This document shows, piece by piece, positions 15,582-23,733 of a stretch of 25,025 nt of DNA (position 1 is its first letter; each line of letters starts with the position of its first letter). The stretch spans positions 1 through 25,025 of the forward strand of contig JAHHMJ010000702.1 in NCBI GenBank assembly GCA_018678395.1, given 5' to 3'. Source of the stretch: Gemmatimonadota bacterium (GTDB taxonomy: Bacteria; Gemmatimonadota; Gemmatimonadetes; Longimicrobiales; Gaopeijiaceae). The notes under the pieces were generated by a model, which saw only the letters and a list, made by a program, of their open reading frames with translations, was not told the DNA's origin and ran no database searches. Position numbers and translations under genes: made by a program.

Positions 15582-16694
15582 CTACGCGGTGAACTCGGCG
15601 GTCCGCACGGAGGTCGCGACGATCCGGTCCAGATCCACGTCCACGCCGATTCCGGGCCCGGTCGGCACCACCATGTGGCCGTCCCGGACCACGAACTCGG
15701 GGTCGACGACGTCCTCGGCCCAGTAGCGGCGGCTGGCCGAGATGTCTCCGGGAAGGGAGAAACCCGGCAGCGACGCGAGCGCGACGTTGTGCGCCCGACC
15801 CACCCCCGACTCCAGCATGCCCCCGCACCAGACCGGTAGACCGGCACGCTGCATCCGGGCGTGGATCGCGAGGCTCTCGCCGAGCCCCCCCACGCGGCCC
15901 GGTTTCACGTTGATCACCCGACACGCTCCCAACTCGAGCGCGAGCTCGGTGTCCTCGACCGATTCGATGGATTCGTCGAGGCAGATCGGGGTGGACAACG
16001 CGGCCTGCAGCTCGGCGTGATCGCGGAAGTCGTCGTGGCGCAGAGGCTGTTCGATCATCATGAGGCCCAGCCGATCGAGCGCCCGGAGCCGATCGATGTC
16101 CGCGAGGGTGTAGGCCGAGTTCGCGTCCGCCATGATCGGTACGTCGGGGAAGGCTTCCCGAACACCCGCCAGCATCTCGACGTCTCGGCCCGGCTTGATC
16201 TTGATCTTGATCCGGGAGTAGCCCTCCTCGACGTACGAAGCCACGGCGGTCCGGAGCGCATCGTCGTCGGGCTTGAGTCCCACGCTGACCCCGACGGGCA
16301 CGCGGTCGCGGGTCCCCCCGATCCTCGACGACAACGACACCCCCTCGGCCTTCGCGAACAGGTCCCAGGCCCCCATCTCCACCGCCGCGCGCGCCATCCG
16401 GTGGCCTCGAATCCACGCCACCGGGGCCAGGACGTCGCCCGGCTCGTCGATCGACCGCCCCACGATCGACGGCAGGATGAACTCCGTGAGAATGTGCCAC
16501 GCCGTGTCGGTGGTCTCCGACGAGTAGGACGGGTCCTCGGCGGCTACGCATTCACTCCACCCCTCCAGGCCGTCCGCATGCAGCGTGAGCAGCACGATGC
16601 GCCGGTCCTGTCGCCCTCCACTGGAGATCTCGAAGTATTCGCGGAGGCGCAGGGGCATCTCGCGGAGAACCGCGCGTTCGATGGTCAGGCTCAT
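15582..16694 (-). CDS. Enolase-superfamily o-succinylbenzoate synthase / N-succinylamino acid racemase
   Basis: A 370-aa member of the OSBS/NSAR group, which catalyses dehydration to o-succinylbenzoate or racemisation of N-succinylamino acids. The active-site set is complete: Lys163 and Lys165 (KIKIKPG), metal ligands Asp190 (MADANSAY), Glu215 (MIEQPL) and Asp240 (CLDES), and Lys264 (INVKPGRVGG). The capping loop EISSGGRQDRRIVLL resembles the NSAR type. Its start overlaps the GNAT stop by four bases (ATGA), and an M20 hydrolase lies before that. No other menaquinone gene is present here. That context favours the N-succinylamino acid racemase role over a purely MenC role, although many family members do both. 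It is the last gene of the minus-strand run and converges on glcF, 30 bases away. Confidence 0.9.
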   Translation of the reverse strand: MSLTIERAVLREMPLRLREYFEISSGGRQDRRIVLLTLHADGLEGWSECVAAEDPSYSSETTDTAWHILTEFILPSIVGRSIDEPGDVLAPVAWIRGHRMARAAVEMGAWDLFAKAEGVSLSSRIGGTRDRVPVGVSVGLKPDDDALRTAVASYVEEGYSRIKIKIKPGRDVEMLAGVREAFPDVPIMADANSAYTLADIDRLRALDRLGLMMIEQPLRHDDFRDHAELQAALSTPICLDESIESVEDTELALELGACRVINVKPGRVGGLGESLAIHARMQRAGLPVWCGGMLESGVGRAHNVALASLPGFSLPGDISASRRYWAEDVVDPEFVVRDGHMVVPTGPGIGVDVDLDRIVATSVRTAEFTA

Positions 16695-17560
16695 GAGGAT
16701 GGTGCGGGTATGGACTCGGTGGCCGCGTCGCCGGGTTGTGCCACGCGGACGAGCAGGTAGCGGGGTGAGCCGGCATCGCGCAGAAAGGCGCGCACCTCCC
16801 AACCCCGGGCGAGGTAGTGGGTCAGGGCCAAGCGGCTCCGGCGTCGCCACTCGAGGGCGAGTTCGGGCGCGGCCTGCATGATGCCGCCGATGTTCGCGGG
16901 AACGCACACCGTGACCCTGCTGGACTCCAGACCCAGATGTGGCGAACCGGGTCGTTCGAGCCCGGGCGGTCCCTCGAGTACGTCCAGCGCCGCAGGAAGC
17001 CTCTCGGTCGACGCCGGGGGCTCAAAGGTGCCCGCGACGCGGGCTTCGACCTCCGGATCGTCCAGCTCCCAGCGGACCACCAGGCGGTCCGTTCCGATTC
17101 CACGGTGCAGCGGCGAATCGGTCGCTCCGTACATGTCCTCGACGTACTCGTCCGACCGGACCCCGAGGCGAGTGAAGTTCAGATGTGCGTTCCGGGCGCG
17201 GAGGGGATCGAAGGTCCACAGCACCGTATGGATCCCGGCTTCGAGCATGCGGGTCCGCTGGTAGTGCTTGAGCGCCGTCCCGAGCCCGGAGCTTCGCGCC
17301 TCCGGCCGTACGGCCAGCATGTCGGACCAGTGGACCGGCTCGCCGTCCCGCTGCCCGGTCATCCCGAAGACGAACCCGAGCAGGCGTCCGTCGGCCGACC
17401 ACGCGCCGGCCGCCACCCCACCCAGGATCTGCGAGACCTTCAGGATGGCCGTCGGCACGCGCTCAGAGAAGCCGTGTCCCCAGGTCTCCTCCTGCAGAGC
17501 GACGCAGGCTTCGTAGTCCCCCAGTGAGGAGAACGGGCGAATCGTCCACGCGTCGATCAC
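16691..17560 (-). CDS. GNAT superfamily acyltransferase (COG3375-like), probable amino acid N-succinyltransferase
   Basis: A 289-aa predicted acyl-CoA-dependent N-acyltransferase. The GNAT core lies in residues 1-145: IRPFSSLGDYEACVALQEET, then the acyl-CoA loop LAVRPEARSSGLGTALK (82-98), then WTFDPLRARNAHLNFTRLG (115-133). A C-terminal extension to residue 289 is unlike small GNATs and fits the long COG3375 type. The GTG start overlaps the M20 stop (GTGA) and its end overlaps the NSAR start (ATGA). GNAT proteins beside an NSAR and an M20 hydrolase act as succinyl-CoA:D-amino acid N-succinyltransferases in the characterised Geobacillus pathway. That function is inferred here from context. Confidence 0.85.
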   Translation of the reverse strand: MIDAWTIRPFSSLGDYEACVALQEETWGHGFSERVPTAILKVSQILGGVAAGAWSADGRLLGFVFGMTGQRDGEPVHWSDMLAVRPEARSSGLGTALKHYQRTRMLEAGIHTVLWTFDPLRARNAHLNFTRLGVRSDEYVEDMYGATDSPLHRGIGTDRLVVRWELDDPEVEARVAGTFEPPASTERLPAALDVLEGPPGLERPGSPHLGLESSRVTVCVPANIGGIMQAAPELALEWRRRSRLALTHYLARGWEVRAFLRDAGSPRYLLVRVAQPGDAATESIPAPSS

Positions 17561-18750
17561 CGGCCGATCGGGGCGAGCAGCAGTGTGGCGAGCAGAGCGC
17601 ATCGGTCGACGGTCGCATCGATGCGCAGGTGTTCGTGGTCGGCGTGGGGGCCGTCCCCGACGCACCCGAGGCCGTCGAGGGTCGCCGTGTACAGGCTCGT
17701 GGTGTTGCCGTCCGAACCACCACCTGCGGTCGCCTCGGCCAGTTCGAAGCCGAGCGCGTCCCCCGCCCGAAGGGCTTCGGCCCAGAGCCGGCGATTCCGC
17801 GGGGTGCGCTCGAGCGGTACCGACGCGAATCCTCCGGTGACGCGAGCGACCACACGGGGGTCTCGAATCGGCATCTCCCGGATCCGCTTCTCGACGCGCT
17901 CGCCCTCCGCCGTACTCAGCACGCGCACGTCGATCTCGGCCGAAGCCTCCGCGGCGACCACGTTGGCGCGGGTCCCACCGTGAACGACGCCGACGTTGAG
18001 CGTCGTACCGGACTCGGGATCGTTGAGGGCGTCCAGCCCCGCGATCCAGTGGGCCAGCTCCCGAATGGCGCTCGCTCCCGCCTCGGGCTCCAGTCCCGCG
18101 TGCGCGGCCCGGCCCCGCAGCGAGACCCGGAATCGTCCGACTCCCTTCCGGGCCGTCTTGATGCGGCCGTCGGGCGCGAGGGCCGGCTCCGGAACGAAGC
18201 AGCGGCTCGCGATGCGGGCCAGCCTCCGCACGTGGCGCTTGGAGTCGGGGCTGCCGATCTCCTCGTCGGTGTTGAGGAAGATCACCGGCGTCGCCGGGGG
18301 CTCCAGCCCGAGCTCGGTGAGGGTCCGCAGCGCGAACACCATCTGCGATACCCCCCCCTTCATGTCGAGTGTACCGGGGCCGTGCAGCCGCCCGTCGACC
18401 ACCTGTACCGGCATCCCGGCCAGCGTGCCGTGCGGCCAGACGGTGTCGGTGTGGCCCACGAGCAGCTGCAGCGGTCCCGAGCGGGTGCGTGGCCGGGCGA
18501 GGAAATGGTCTCCGACCCCTCGCGCGGCGATCCGGCGCACGGAGAACCCCAGCGGTTCGAGGGCCGACGCGATGTGCGCCTGGACCGGCTCCTGCGAGCC
18601 GGGATCGTCCGTCGGCGACTCCATGCGTGCCAACTCGGACACGAACTCCACGAACTCGTCCGTGAGCCCCCGCACGTGGGCGAGAATTCGGGCGGCACGT
18701 CTGCGCGCGTCGTCGGTCGGCGGGGGCCGATCCAACTCGACCTCGGTCAC
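17557..18750 (-). CDS. M20 family metallo-hydrolase (CPG2-like), probable N-succinyl-L-amino acid desuccinylase
   Basis: A 397-aa M20 peptidase of the glutamate carboxypeptidase type. The two-zinc site is visible: His100 and Asp102 (GHTDTVW), Asp129 (GTLDMKGG), general base Glu163 and ligand Glu164 (NTDEEIGS), Glu188 (VPEPAL) and His369 (GDGPHADHEH). His217 in GRAAHAGLEPE is the usual dimerisation-domain substrate residue. No signal peptide is seen, so it should be cytoplasmic, unlike Pseudomonas CPG2. The GTG start overlaps the DUF4390 stop and its own stop overlaps the GNAT start, each by four bases. Hydrolysis of N-acyl amino acids is secure from the family; desuccinylation is inferred from the neighbours. 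Confidence 0.88.
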   Translation of the reverse strand: MTEVELDRPPPTDDARRRAARILAHVRGLTDEFVEFVSELARMESPTDDPGSQEPVQAHIASALEPLGFSVRRIAARGVGDHFLARPRTRSGPLQLLVGHTDTVWPHGTLAGMPVQVVDGRLHGPGTLDMKGGVSQMVFALRTLTELGLEPPATPVIFLNTDEEIGSPDSKRHVRRLARIASRCFVPEPALAPDGRIKTARKGVGRFRVSLRGRAAHAGLEPEAGASAIRELAHWIAGLDALNDPESGTTLNVGVVHGGTRANVVAAEASAEIDVRVLSTAEGERVEKRIREMPIRDPRVVARVTGGFASVPLERTPRNRRLWAEALRAGDALGFELAEATAGGGSDGNTTSLYTATLDGLGCVGDGPHADHEHLRIDATVDRCALLATLLLAPIGR

Positions 18751-19391
18751 TGGGGTTCTCCTTCGAATGTGAAGGCCTCGGTGCGGAGTCGTATTCGTCG
18801 CGCGGGCAGGCCGAGGGCGCGCACGAAGAGGCGGCGGACCCCCTGGGTCAGGGCGCCTTCGACATCGGTGTCACCGCCGACGGCTGGTCGGAGGTCTCCA
18901 TCCAACCAACGCCGTAGCTCGTCGAAGTCCGAGCGCGACAGCGTCTCGAGTTCGACCACGGCCAGGTAATAGTACCGCCCCGGGCGGCGGGGACGCAGGT
19001 CCAGGCCGAACGTCGACTCCAGGTGCGCCCGCGCCTCCGAAAGAGTGCCGAATTCGCGCGCCTCGCCGTTGCCGGCGCGGACCTGGTAGTCCAGCGTGAC
19101 GGGGTCGTATACGATGCTCGCTCGCCACTCCTCCGAGCCCACCTCCGAATCGAAGAACCCGTCGCTCCAGAGTTCGACGTCGACGCGAATGCGCAGTGGG
19201 AGGCCCTCGTAGACCGCCTCCTCGAGCGAGCGGTCTGCGAGCAGTCGACCGACCTCGACCTGGACCGCGCCCGTCTGCGGCGCGACCGAGATGTACGTCT
19301 CCCGTTCGTCCTGCCCCCAGACGGGGACGGGACGGGTGGCGACGATCGCGATCAGCGCGATCCCCGCACGGAGGAGACGCAGGCTTCTCAT
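18747..19391 (-). CDS. DUF4390-like secreted protein
   Basis: A 214-aa protein with a signal peptide (RSLRLLRAGIALIAIVATRP, likely cleaved after PVWG). The mature part resembles DUF4390, with a stretch LEEAVYEGLPLRIRVDVELW, then a beta-rich segment around VYDPVTLDYQV, then FGTLSEARAHLES and RYYYLAVVELETLS. The function is unknown. In many beta-proteobacteria a DUF4390 gene sits directly before NtrY/NtrX-type genes, and here it lies two genes after such a pair. I chose the ATG at 19391, which puts the signal peptide at the N-terminus; the preceding stop is 7 bases away and no good Shine-Dalgarno is visible. The family match is moderate and made by eye. Confidence 0.72.
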   Translation of the reverse strand: MRSLRLLRAGIALIAIVATRPVPVWGQDERETYISVAPQTGAVQVEVGRLLADRSLEEAVYEGLPLRIRVDVELWSDGFFDSEVGSEEWRASIVYDPVTLDYQVRAGNGEAREFGTLSEARAHLESTFGLDLRPRRPGRYYYLAVVELETLSRSDFDELRRWLDGDLRPAVGGDTDVEGALTQGVRRLFVRALGLPARRIRLRTEAFTFEGEPQ

Positions 19392-19398
19392 CGGTCGA

Positions 19399-21102
19399 TC
19401 AGAAGCGCCGTTGCAGCCGCAGGTAGAAGTTCGCGCGCCGATCGTCTCCGGAGAGCGGATAGGCCCAGTAGGCACCCAGGCCGGCGACCGTGATTCCGGC
19501 CCCGATGTCGGCGACCGCCGGCTCGTCCGGTGCCTGGCCGCTCTGGCTCCACCCGCGGCCGGCGTCGAAGAAGATCAGCCAGGAGGGGTTCCAGTCGATC
19601 GCGTCGAGCCAGCCCGAGTTTCCAACGGTCTGGACGCCGGCGTTGCGATCCAGGAAGCCGAGGCCGGCGCGGCTGCGGTACTGCAGCTGGAAGAGCGCGA
19701 TGCGACCGCACCCGTAGCGCGCATAGACCGGCTCGAGCTCGCTCGTGCCGCGATGCACGGTCTGGAGCAGCTCGTCGCGCGCACCACAGTCCAACTCGTT
19801 GAGCCTGAAGCCCGGGAGGGAGCCCTCTCCGCCCAGCGTGTGCTGGTACCAGGCCGGCTGGAGTTCACCGTCGATCGTTCCTCCCGCCACCACCCGGAGC
19901 GCGAGGTCCTGATCGGGCGAGAGCCGGGCGTGCCGGCGGAATTCGAGGAAGCCGGTGGTGAACGTCGCGTCGGCCGGGGTGGGTTCCGCGAGCGGATCCC
20001 CGGCGTCGTCGACCGCCGGGGGATTCAGAGGGCTACCGCTCAGCCCCCGCGTGATTCGCCCCGACAGATACCAGCCATCCGTGGCGTCCTCGGGGTCGTT
20101 GCGCTCGTCCCAGACGAGCGAAGCCGTGAGGGTCTCGAGATCGCCCTCGGGCACGAGAGGCTGAGCGCGCCACGGCTGGTCGTTGCGCCGCAGGGTCCAG
20201 GGACTGCCGGTGGGCAGGCTGGTGATGTCGCGGCTCCGGAATTCGAGGCGCAGCTCCGCCGGTGTTCGTGGGATCTGCGCGCGGGCCCAGGCGTGCCAGC
20301 CCCGTTCCTCGAAGTAGTCGCGGTAGTCGACGTGCAGGAGGAATGAGGCGAGGGACGCCTCCATGTCGCCGACTCCCCATGCCTCGATGGGGGTGACCTG
20401 CGAGTAGGCCCCTGCGCCGAGTGCCAGCCTCGACGTGGCGGGGCCGAAGGTCTGCTCGACCCGGAACCGGAACCCGAGATCGTCCCGCGTCTGATCGTGC
20501 TCGGTCCGCCAGATGCCGAGGGCCTCGACTTGCAGCGGATTCCGACTCGACGTCCGGAAGACCGGCCCGAAGAGGACGGGCAGCCCCTCGACGCGGTTGT
20601 AGTTGGTGCCGGCGCGCACCGTGATGCGGGCACCGCCGATGTAGAGCCCGCTGCGGCTCGCCGCGGTCACCGGGCTCAGCTCGACCTGGTCTGCGCGGGT
20701 CACGACGCGGAGTCGTTCCGCGAAGACCTGGACCTCTCCATCGATGCTCCCTTCGGCAGCCTCGACGACGTGTCCCCCTACGACCAGAACGTCTCCGACG
20801 ATTCGCCCTCCCGGCTCGACGGTGAGATCGCCGTTCAGAAGCACGATGTCGCCGACCACGGTGCCGGCGACCACGAGATCGCCGCCCACCGCTCCCACGG
20901 CTCCCTCGAGCCTCTGCGCCGGAGCGATGCGGACGAAGCCGTTCAGGCGCGTCGTCGCCGGGTCGTTCAGGAACTCCAGAACACCCTCGACGAACGCCTG
21001 CGGCAGGGGCGCATCGGGCTCCTGGGCGGCATTCGGTCGGGGAACGAGTGCGGTCAGTGCTCCGGCGATCACCAGCGCGAGGGTCGGAAGTCGCAAGCTC
21101 AT
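19399..21102 (-). CDS. Outer-membrane protein: bactofilin-like beta-helix plus BamA/Omp85-type beta-barrel
   Basis: A 567-aa exported protein. A signal peptide (1-27, ending NAA) is followed by a repetitive segment at about 62-130 with strand-length steps (GAVGGDLVVAGTVVGDIVLL, GDLTVEPGGRIVGDVLVVGG). This is typical of polymer-forming bactofilin or right-handed beta-helix repeats. From about residue 150 to the end the sequence alternates hydrophobic and polar residues with many aromatic girdle positions. It includes LGGEGSLPGFRLNE and IFFDAGRGW, which recall surface-antigen/Omp85 barrels, and it ends in Phe (LRLQRRF), the usual outer-membrane insertion signal. No POTRA domains are seen. A good AGGA lies upstream of the ATG. 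It follows the response regulator by 38 bases. Function unknown. Confidence 0.8.
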   Translation of the reverse strand: MSLRLPTLALVIAGALTALVPRPNAAQEPDAPLPQAFVEGVLEFLNDPATTRLNGFVRIAPAQRLEGAVGAVGGDLVVAGTVVGDIVLLNGDLTVEPGGRIVGDVLVVGGHVVEAAEGSIDGEVQVFAERLRVVTRADQVELSPVTAASRSGLYIGGARITVRAGTNYNRVEGLPVLFGPVFRTSSRNPLQVEALGIWRTEHDQTRDDLGFRFRVEQTFGPATSRLALGAGAYSQVTPIEAWGVGDMEASLASFLLHVDYRDYFEERGWHAWARAQIPRTPAELRLEFRSRDITSLPTGSPWTLRRNDQPWRAQPLVPEGDLETLTASLVWDERNDPEDATDGWYLSGRITRGLSGSPLNPPAVDDAGDPLAEPTPADATFTTGFLEFRRHARLSPDQDLALRVVAGGTIDGELQPAWYQHTLGGEGSLPGFRLNELDCGARDELLQTVHRGTSELEPVYARYGCGRIALFQLQYRSRAGLGFLDRNAGVQTVGNSGWLDAIDWNPSWLIFFDAGRGWSQSGQAPDEPAVADIGAGITVAGLGAYWAYPLSGDDRRANFYLRLQRRF

Positions 21103-21140
21103 GGTGGGTCCTCGAGGGGTGGGCGCGAGATGGCCGGTGT

Positions 21141-22502
21141 TCAGGGGGTCTCGTCGCGAAGGCCGAGCCGGCGCATGCGTCGATACAGGTTGGCCCGATC
21201 GGTCTTCAGGCGCCGGCCTGCCTCGGCAACGTTACCGTCGCTGAACGCCAGTGCGCCTTCGATGAGGGAGCGCTCGTATTCGTCGAGGCGTGCGCGCAGG
21301 TCCCGGGCGTCGTGAGGGTCGAATGCCGGTGGGCGGGCGTGCGCGCTGCCCGAGAGAATGGGTCCGACTTCAGCTGCTCCGATCTCCTCACCGCTGTGCA
21401 GGATCGTGAGACGCTCGACCACGTTGAGCAGTTCGCGCACGTTTCCCGGCCAATGGTAGGTGCGCAGGCGGTCGAGGGCGTCGGCACGAAGGCGAACGGA
21501 GGGCAGTCCGTGTCGTGCACGGAGTCGCCGCGTCGCGTGCTCGACCAGAAGGGGCAGATCCTCGGGTCGTTCCCGAAGGGGCGGCATCTCGAGGGGAACC
21601 ACCTCGAGCCGGAAGAGGAGGTCCTCGCGAAAGCGTCCTTCGCGGGCTTCGTCCCTGAGGTCGCGGTTGGTCGCGGCGACGACCCGGACGTCGACGGGGA
21701 CGCCTCGCTGCCCTCCGACCCGCTCGACGACCCCGGTTTCGAGCACCCGCAGGAGCTTCGCCTGGGCTTCGGGCCCGAGGTCGGCTACCTCGTCGAGAAA
21801 GAGCGTGCCACCGTCGGCGAGTTCGAACCGTCCCCGTCGGCGCTCGGTCGCTCCCGTGAACGCGCCCCTCTCGTGCCCGAACATCTCGCTCTCCACGAGA
21901 TCGCGTGGAATCGCCGCCGAGTTCACGCGGATGAAGGGCCCGGCGCGGCGTTCCGACAGACCGTGGATCGCCGTGGCGGCCAACTCCTTGCCGGTCCCGC
22001 TCTCGCCCGTGATCAGGACCCGGGCGTCGGTGGGCGCGACGCGTCGAATGCGTTCGCGTACCCGGTCCATGACCGGCGACCGCCCCACCAGCTCCGCGTC
22101 GGGTCCCAACTCCTCACGGAGCGCTCGAGTCAGGTCCCGGGCCCGGACCACCTCGCCGGCGCCCCGAACGGTCAACAGCACGGCCTCGGGAGTGAGTGGC
22201 TTCTCGATGAAGTGGAAGGCACCCAGCCGCGTGGCGGCGACCGCGTCGGTGAGCGAAGCCTGCCCGCTCATCATGATCACGGCCGCCTCCGGCGCCGCCG
22301 CCTGGATGCGCGGCAGCGCTTCGAGCCCGCTCATGCCCGGAAGGGCGAGATCCAGAAGGACGACGTCGGGGGTGCGACGGTCCATTTCCGAGAGCCCGTC
22401 CTCGGCCGACTCCGCCTCGACCACGTGGTGGCCTTCGGTCTCGAGCAGCGCGCGCAGAGCCCGCCGGATGTTGCCTTCGTCGTCGACGATGAGGATGTCC
22501 AT
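21141..22502 (-). CDS. Sigma-54-dependent response regulator, NtrC/NtrX type
   Basis: A 453-aa activator with three domains. The receiver domain (1-120) has acidic residues in ILIVDDEG and the phosphorylation Asp51 (VVLLDLALPG), plus Lys in FIEKPL. The AAA+ domain (about 138-370) has Walker A GESGTGKE near 166-173, the sigma-54 loop GAFTGA near 210-216, Walker B GGTLFLDEV and the sensor stretch WPGNVREL. The C-terminal FIS-type helix-turn-helix (about 410-453) includes GNVAEAGRRLKTDRANLYRRM. The intact GAFTGA predicts activation of sigma-54 promoters. It starts 10 bases after the kinase gene, so the two form a pair. The ATG at 22502 was chosen because the receiver domain begins there. No sigma-54 (-24/-12) promoter was confidently found in the window. 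Confidence 0.95.
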   Translation of the reverse strand: MDILIVDDEGNIRRALRALLETEGHHVVEAESAEDGLSEMDRRTPDVVLLDLALPGMSGLEALPRIQAAAPEAAVIMMSGQASLTDAVAATRLGAFHFIEKPLTPEAVLLTVRGAGEVVRARDLTRALREELGPDAELVGRSPVMDRVRERIRRVAPTDARVLITGESGTGKELAATAIHGLSERRAGPFIRVNSAAIPRDLVESEMFGHERGAFTGATERRRGRFELADGGTLFLDEVADLGPEAQAKLLRVLETGVVERVGGQRGVPVDVRVVAATNRDLRDEAREGRFREDLLFRLEVVPLEMPPLRERPEDLPLLVEHATRRLRARHGLPSVRLRADALDRLRTYHWPGNVRELLNVVERLTILHSGEEIGAAEVGPILSGSAHARPPAFDPHDARDLRARLDEYERSLIEGALAFSDGNVAEAGRRLKTDRANLYRRMRRLGLRDETP

Positions 22503-22512
22503 GTGGGACGTT

Positions 22513-23733
22513 CTACGCCCTGCGCGAGGCAGGGGTTCGGGGCAGCCGGATCTCGAACTCCGCACCGCCCTCGATCCGGTTCAGGGCGACGGCCGACCCG
22601 CCGTGGATCTCCGCGGCTCTACGCACCATGGCCAGGCCGAGGCCGGAGCCGCGATGTCGGGTCGTGACGTTGGGGAGCCAGATCTGGTCGAGAAGGTCCG
22701 CGGGGATCCCCGGGCCGTCGTCCCGGACCGTCAGACGCGCGCCGTCTCCGAATGCCTCGACACGTACGAGAACCTCCGAACCGCCCCCCTCCGTGACGGC
22801 CTCGACCGCGTTGACCACCAGGTTTCGGAGTGCCTGCCCGAGGATGTCGTGGTGGCCGTGGATTCGCGGGACGACGCCGGTAGCGCGAAGGCGTACCGGC
22901 ACTTCGCCGGACTCGTAGCCGGTGACGACGGCGCGGGCCAGTTCGACGAGGTCCACCTCGGCTGGGGGGCCCTCGGGCGGGCGCCCGAATCGTGTGAAGG
23001 TCCGCGCCATGTCGTCCAGCCGTGCGACTTCCTCGAGGAGGATCTCCGCCGCTTCGCGGACCTCGGGGTCGCCGTTCCGCGCGAGCGTGGCCGCACTCAT
23101 GCGCATCGGGGTGAGTGGGTTCTTGATCTCGTGGGCCACACGCCGAGCCATCTCGGTCCAGGCCCGCAGCCTCGCGCTCTCGACCTCCTGTCGCTGCGCC
23201 GTCTCCAGCCTCGACGCGCCCACACGAAGCGCACGACGCAGCACGCGGTACTCCCGGACGCCGGTTTCCCTGCCACGCTGGGGCGGCAGCTCCTCGCCGG
23301 CCGCGATGCGTTCAGTCCACCCGACCAACTCCTGGATCGGGGTCGAGAAGTTGCTGGCGAGCCGGCGCGCCACCCAGGCCGACAGGGCCGAGAGGAAGAG
23401 AATCGCGAAGAGGGCGGCCCACGGCAGCAGGCGCACAGCGCGGTCGGCCACCAGGGCGTAGACGCGGCTCTGTCGCACGCTCGCCGACAGCGCCTCGGTA
23501 TGGGCGGTGGCGACCCGGTCGATCGCGGTGTCCCCCGGCGCGGCCGAGCGCGCCGCCTCGGCGAGAACCCTGCCGGACCCGGCGACCTCGTCCCAGGCCC
23601 CGAGCGTCCCGATGGTCGTCCCGACCTGGCGCAGAGCGAGCACCCCCGCGGTGAGGGCGATCGCGGTCGGGACTACGGCGACGGCGAGGAGGGCCGCGAA
23701 GACCCGGCTGCGAAAACTCGTTATTCGAATCAT
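22513..23733 (-). CDS. Sensor histidine kinase, NtrY-like
   Basis: A 406-aa membrane kinase and partner of the adjacent sigma-54 activator. Transmembrane helices lie at about 11-33 and 103-122, enclosing a roughly 70-residue periplasmic sensor region of no recognised type. A HAMP-like linker follows, with RRLASNFSTPIQELV. The H-box has His201 in RRVAHEIKNPLTPMRMSA, the NtrY/NtrB style. The ATPase domain shows the N box (NLVVNAVEAV), G1 (DDGPGIP) and G2 (GSGLGLAMVRRAAEIHGG). I chose the ATG at 23733 because GGGAGAGG lies five bases upstream and the first transmembrane helix follows at once. NtrY of alpha-proteobacteria is longer, about 700 aa, with a PAS domain that is absent here. Confidence 0.92.
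   Translation of the reverse strand: MIRITSFRSRVFAALLAVAVVPTAIALTAGVLALRQVGTTIGTLGAWDEVAGSGRVLAEAARSAAPGDTAIDRVATAHTEALSASVRQSRVYALVADRAVRLLPWAALFAILFLSALSAWVARRLASNFSTPIQELVGWTERIAAGEELPPQRGRETGVREYRVLRRALRVGASRLETAQRQEVESARLRAWTEMARRVAHEIKNPLTPMRMSAATLARNGDPEVREAAEILLEEVARLDDMARTFTRFGRPPEGPPAEVDLVELARAVVTGYESGEVPVRLRATGVVPRIHGHHDILGQALRNLVVNAVEAVTEGGGSEVLVRVEAFGDGARLTVRDDGPGIPADLLDQIWLPNVTTRHRGSGLGLAMVRRAAEIHGGSAVALNRIEGGAEFEIRLPRTPASRRA

Noticed and set aside
15582..16694. Plain menaquinone menC assignment
   Set aside because: Not excluded, but no other men gene is in the window, and the overlapping GNAT and M20 genes fit the N-succinylamino acid pathway better.
21103..21140. Sigma-54 promoter before the outer-membrane protein gene
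   Set aside because: The 38-base gap has no GG-N10-GC arrangement resembling a -24/-12 element. The gene is probably read from upstream.
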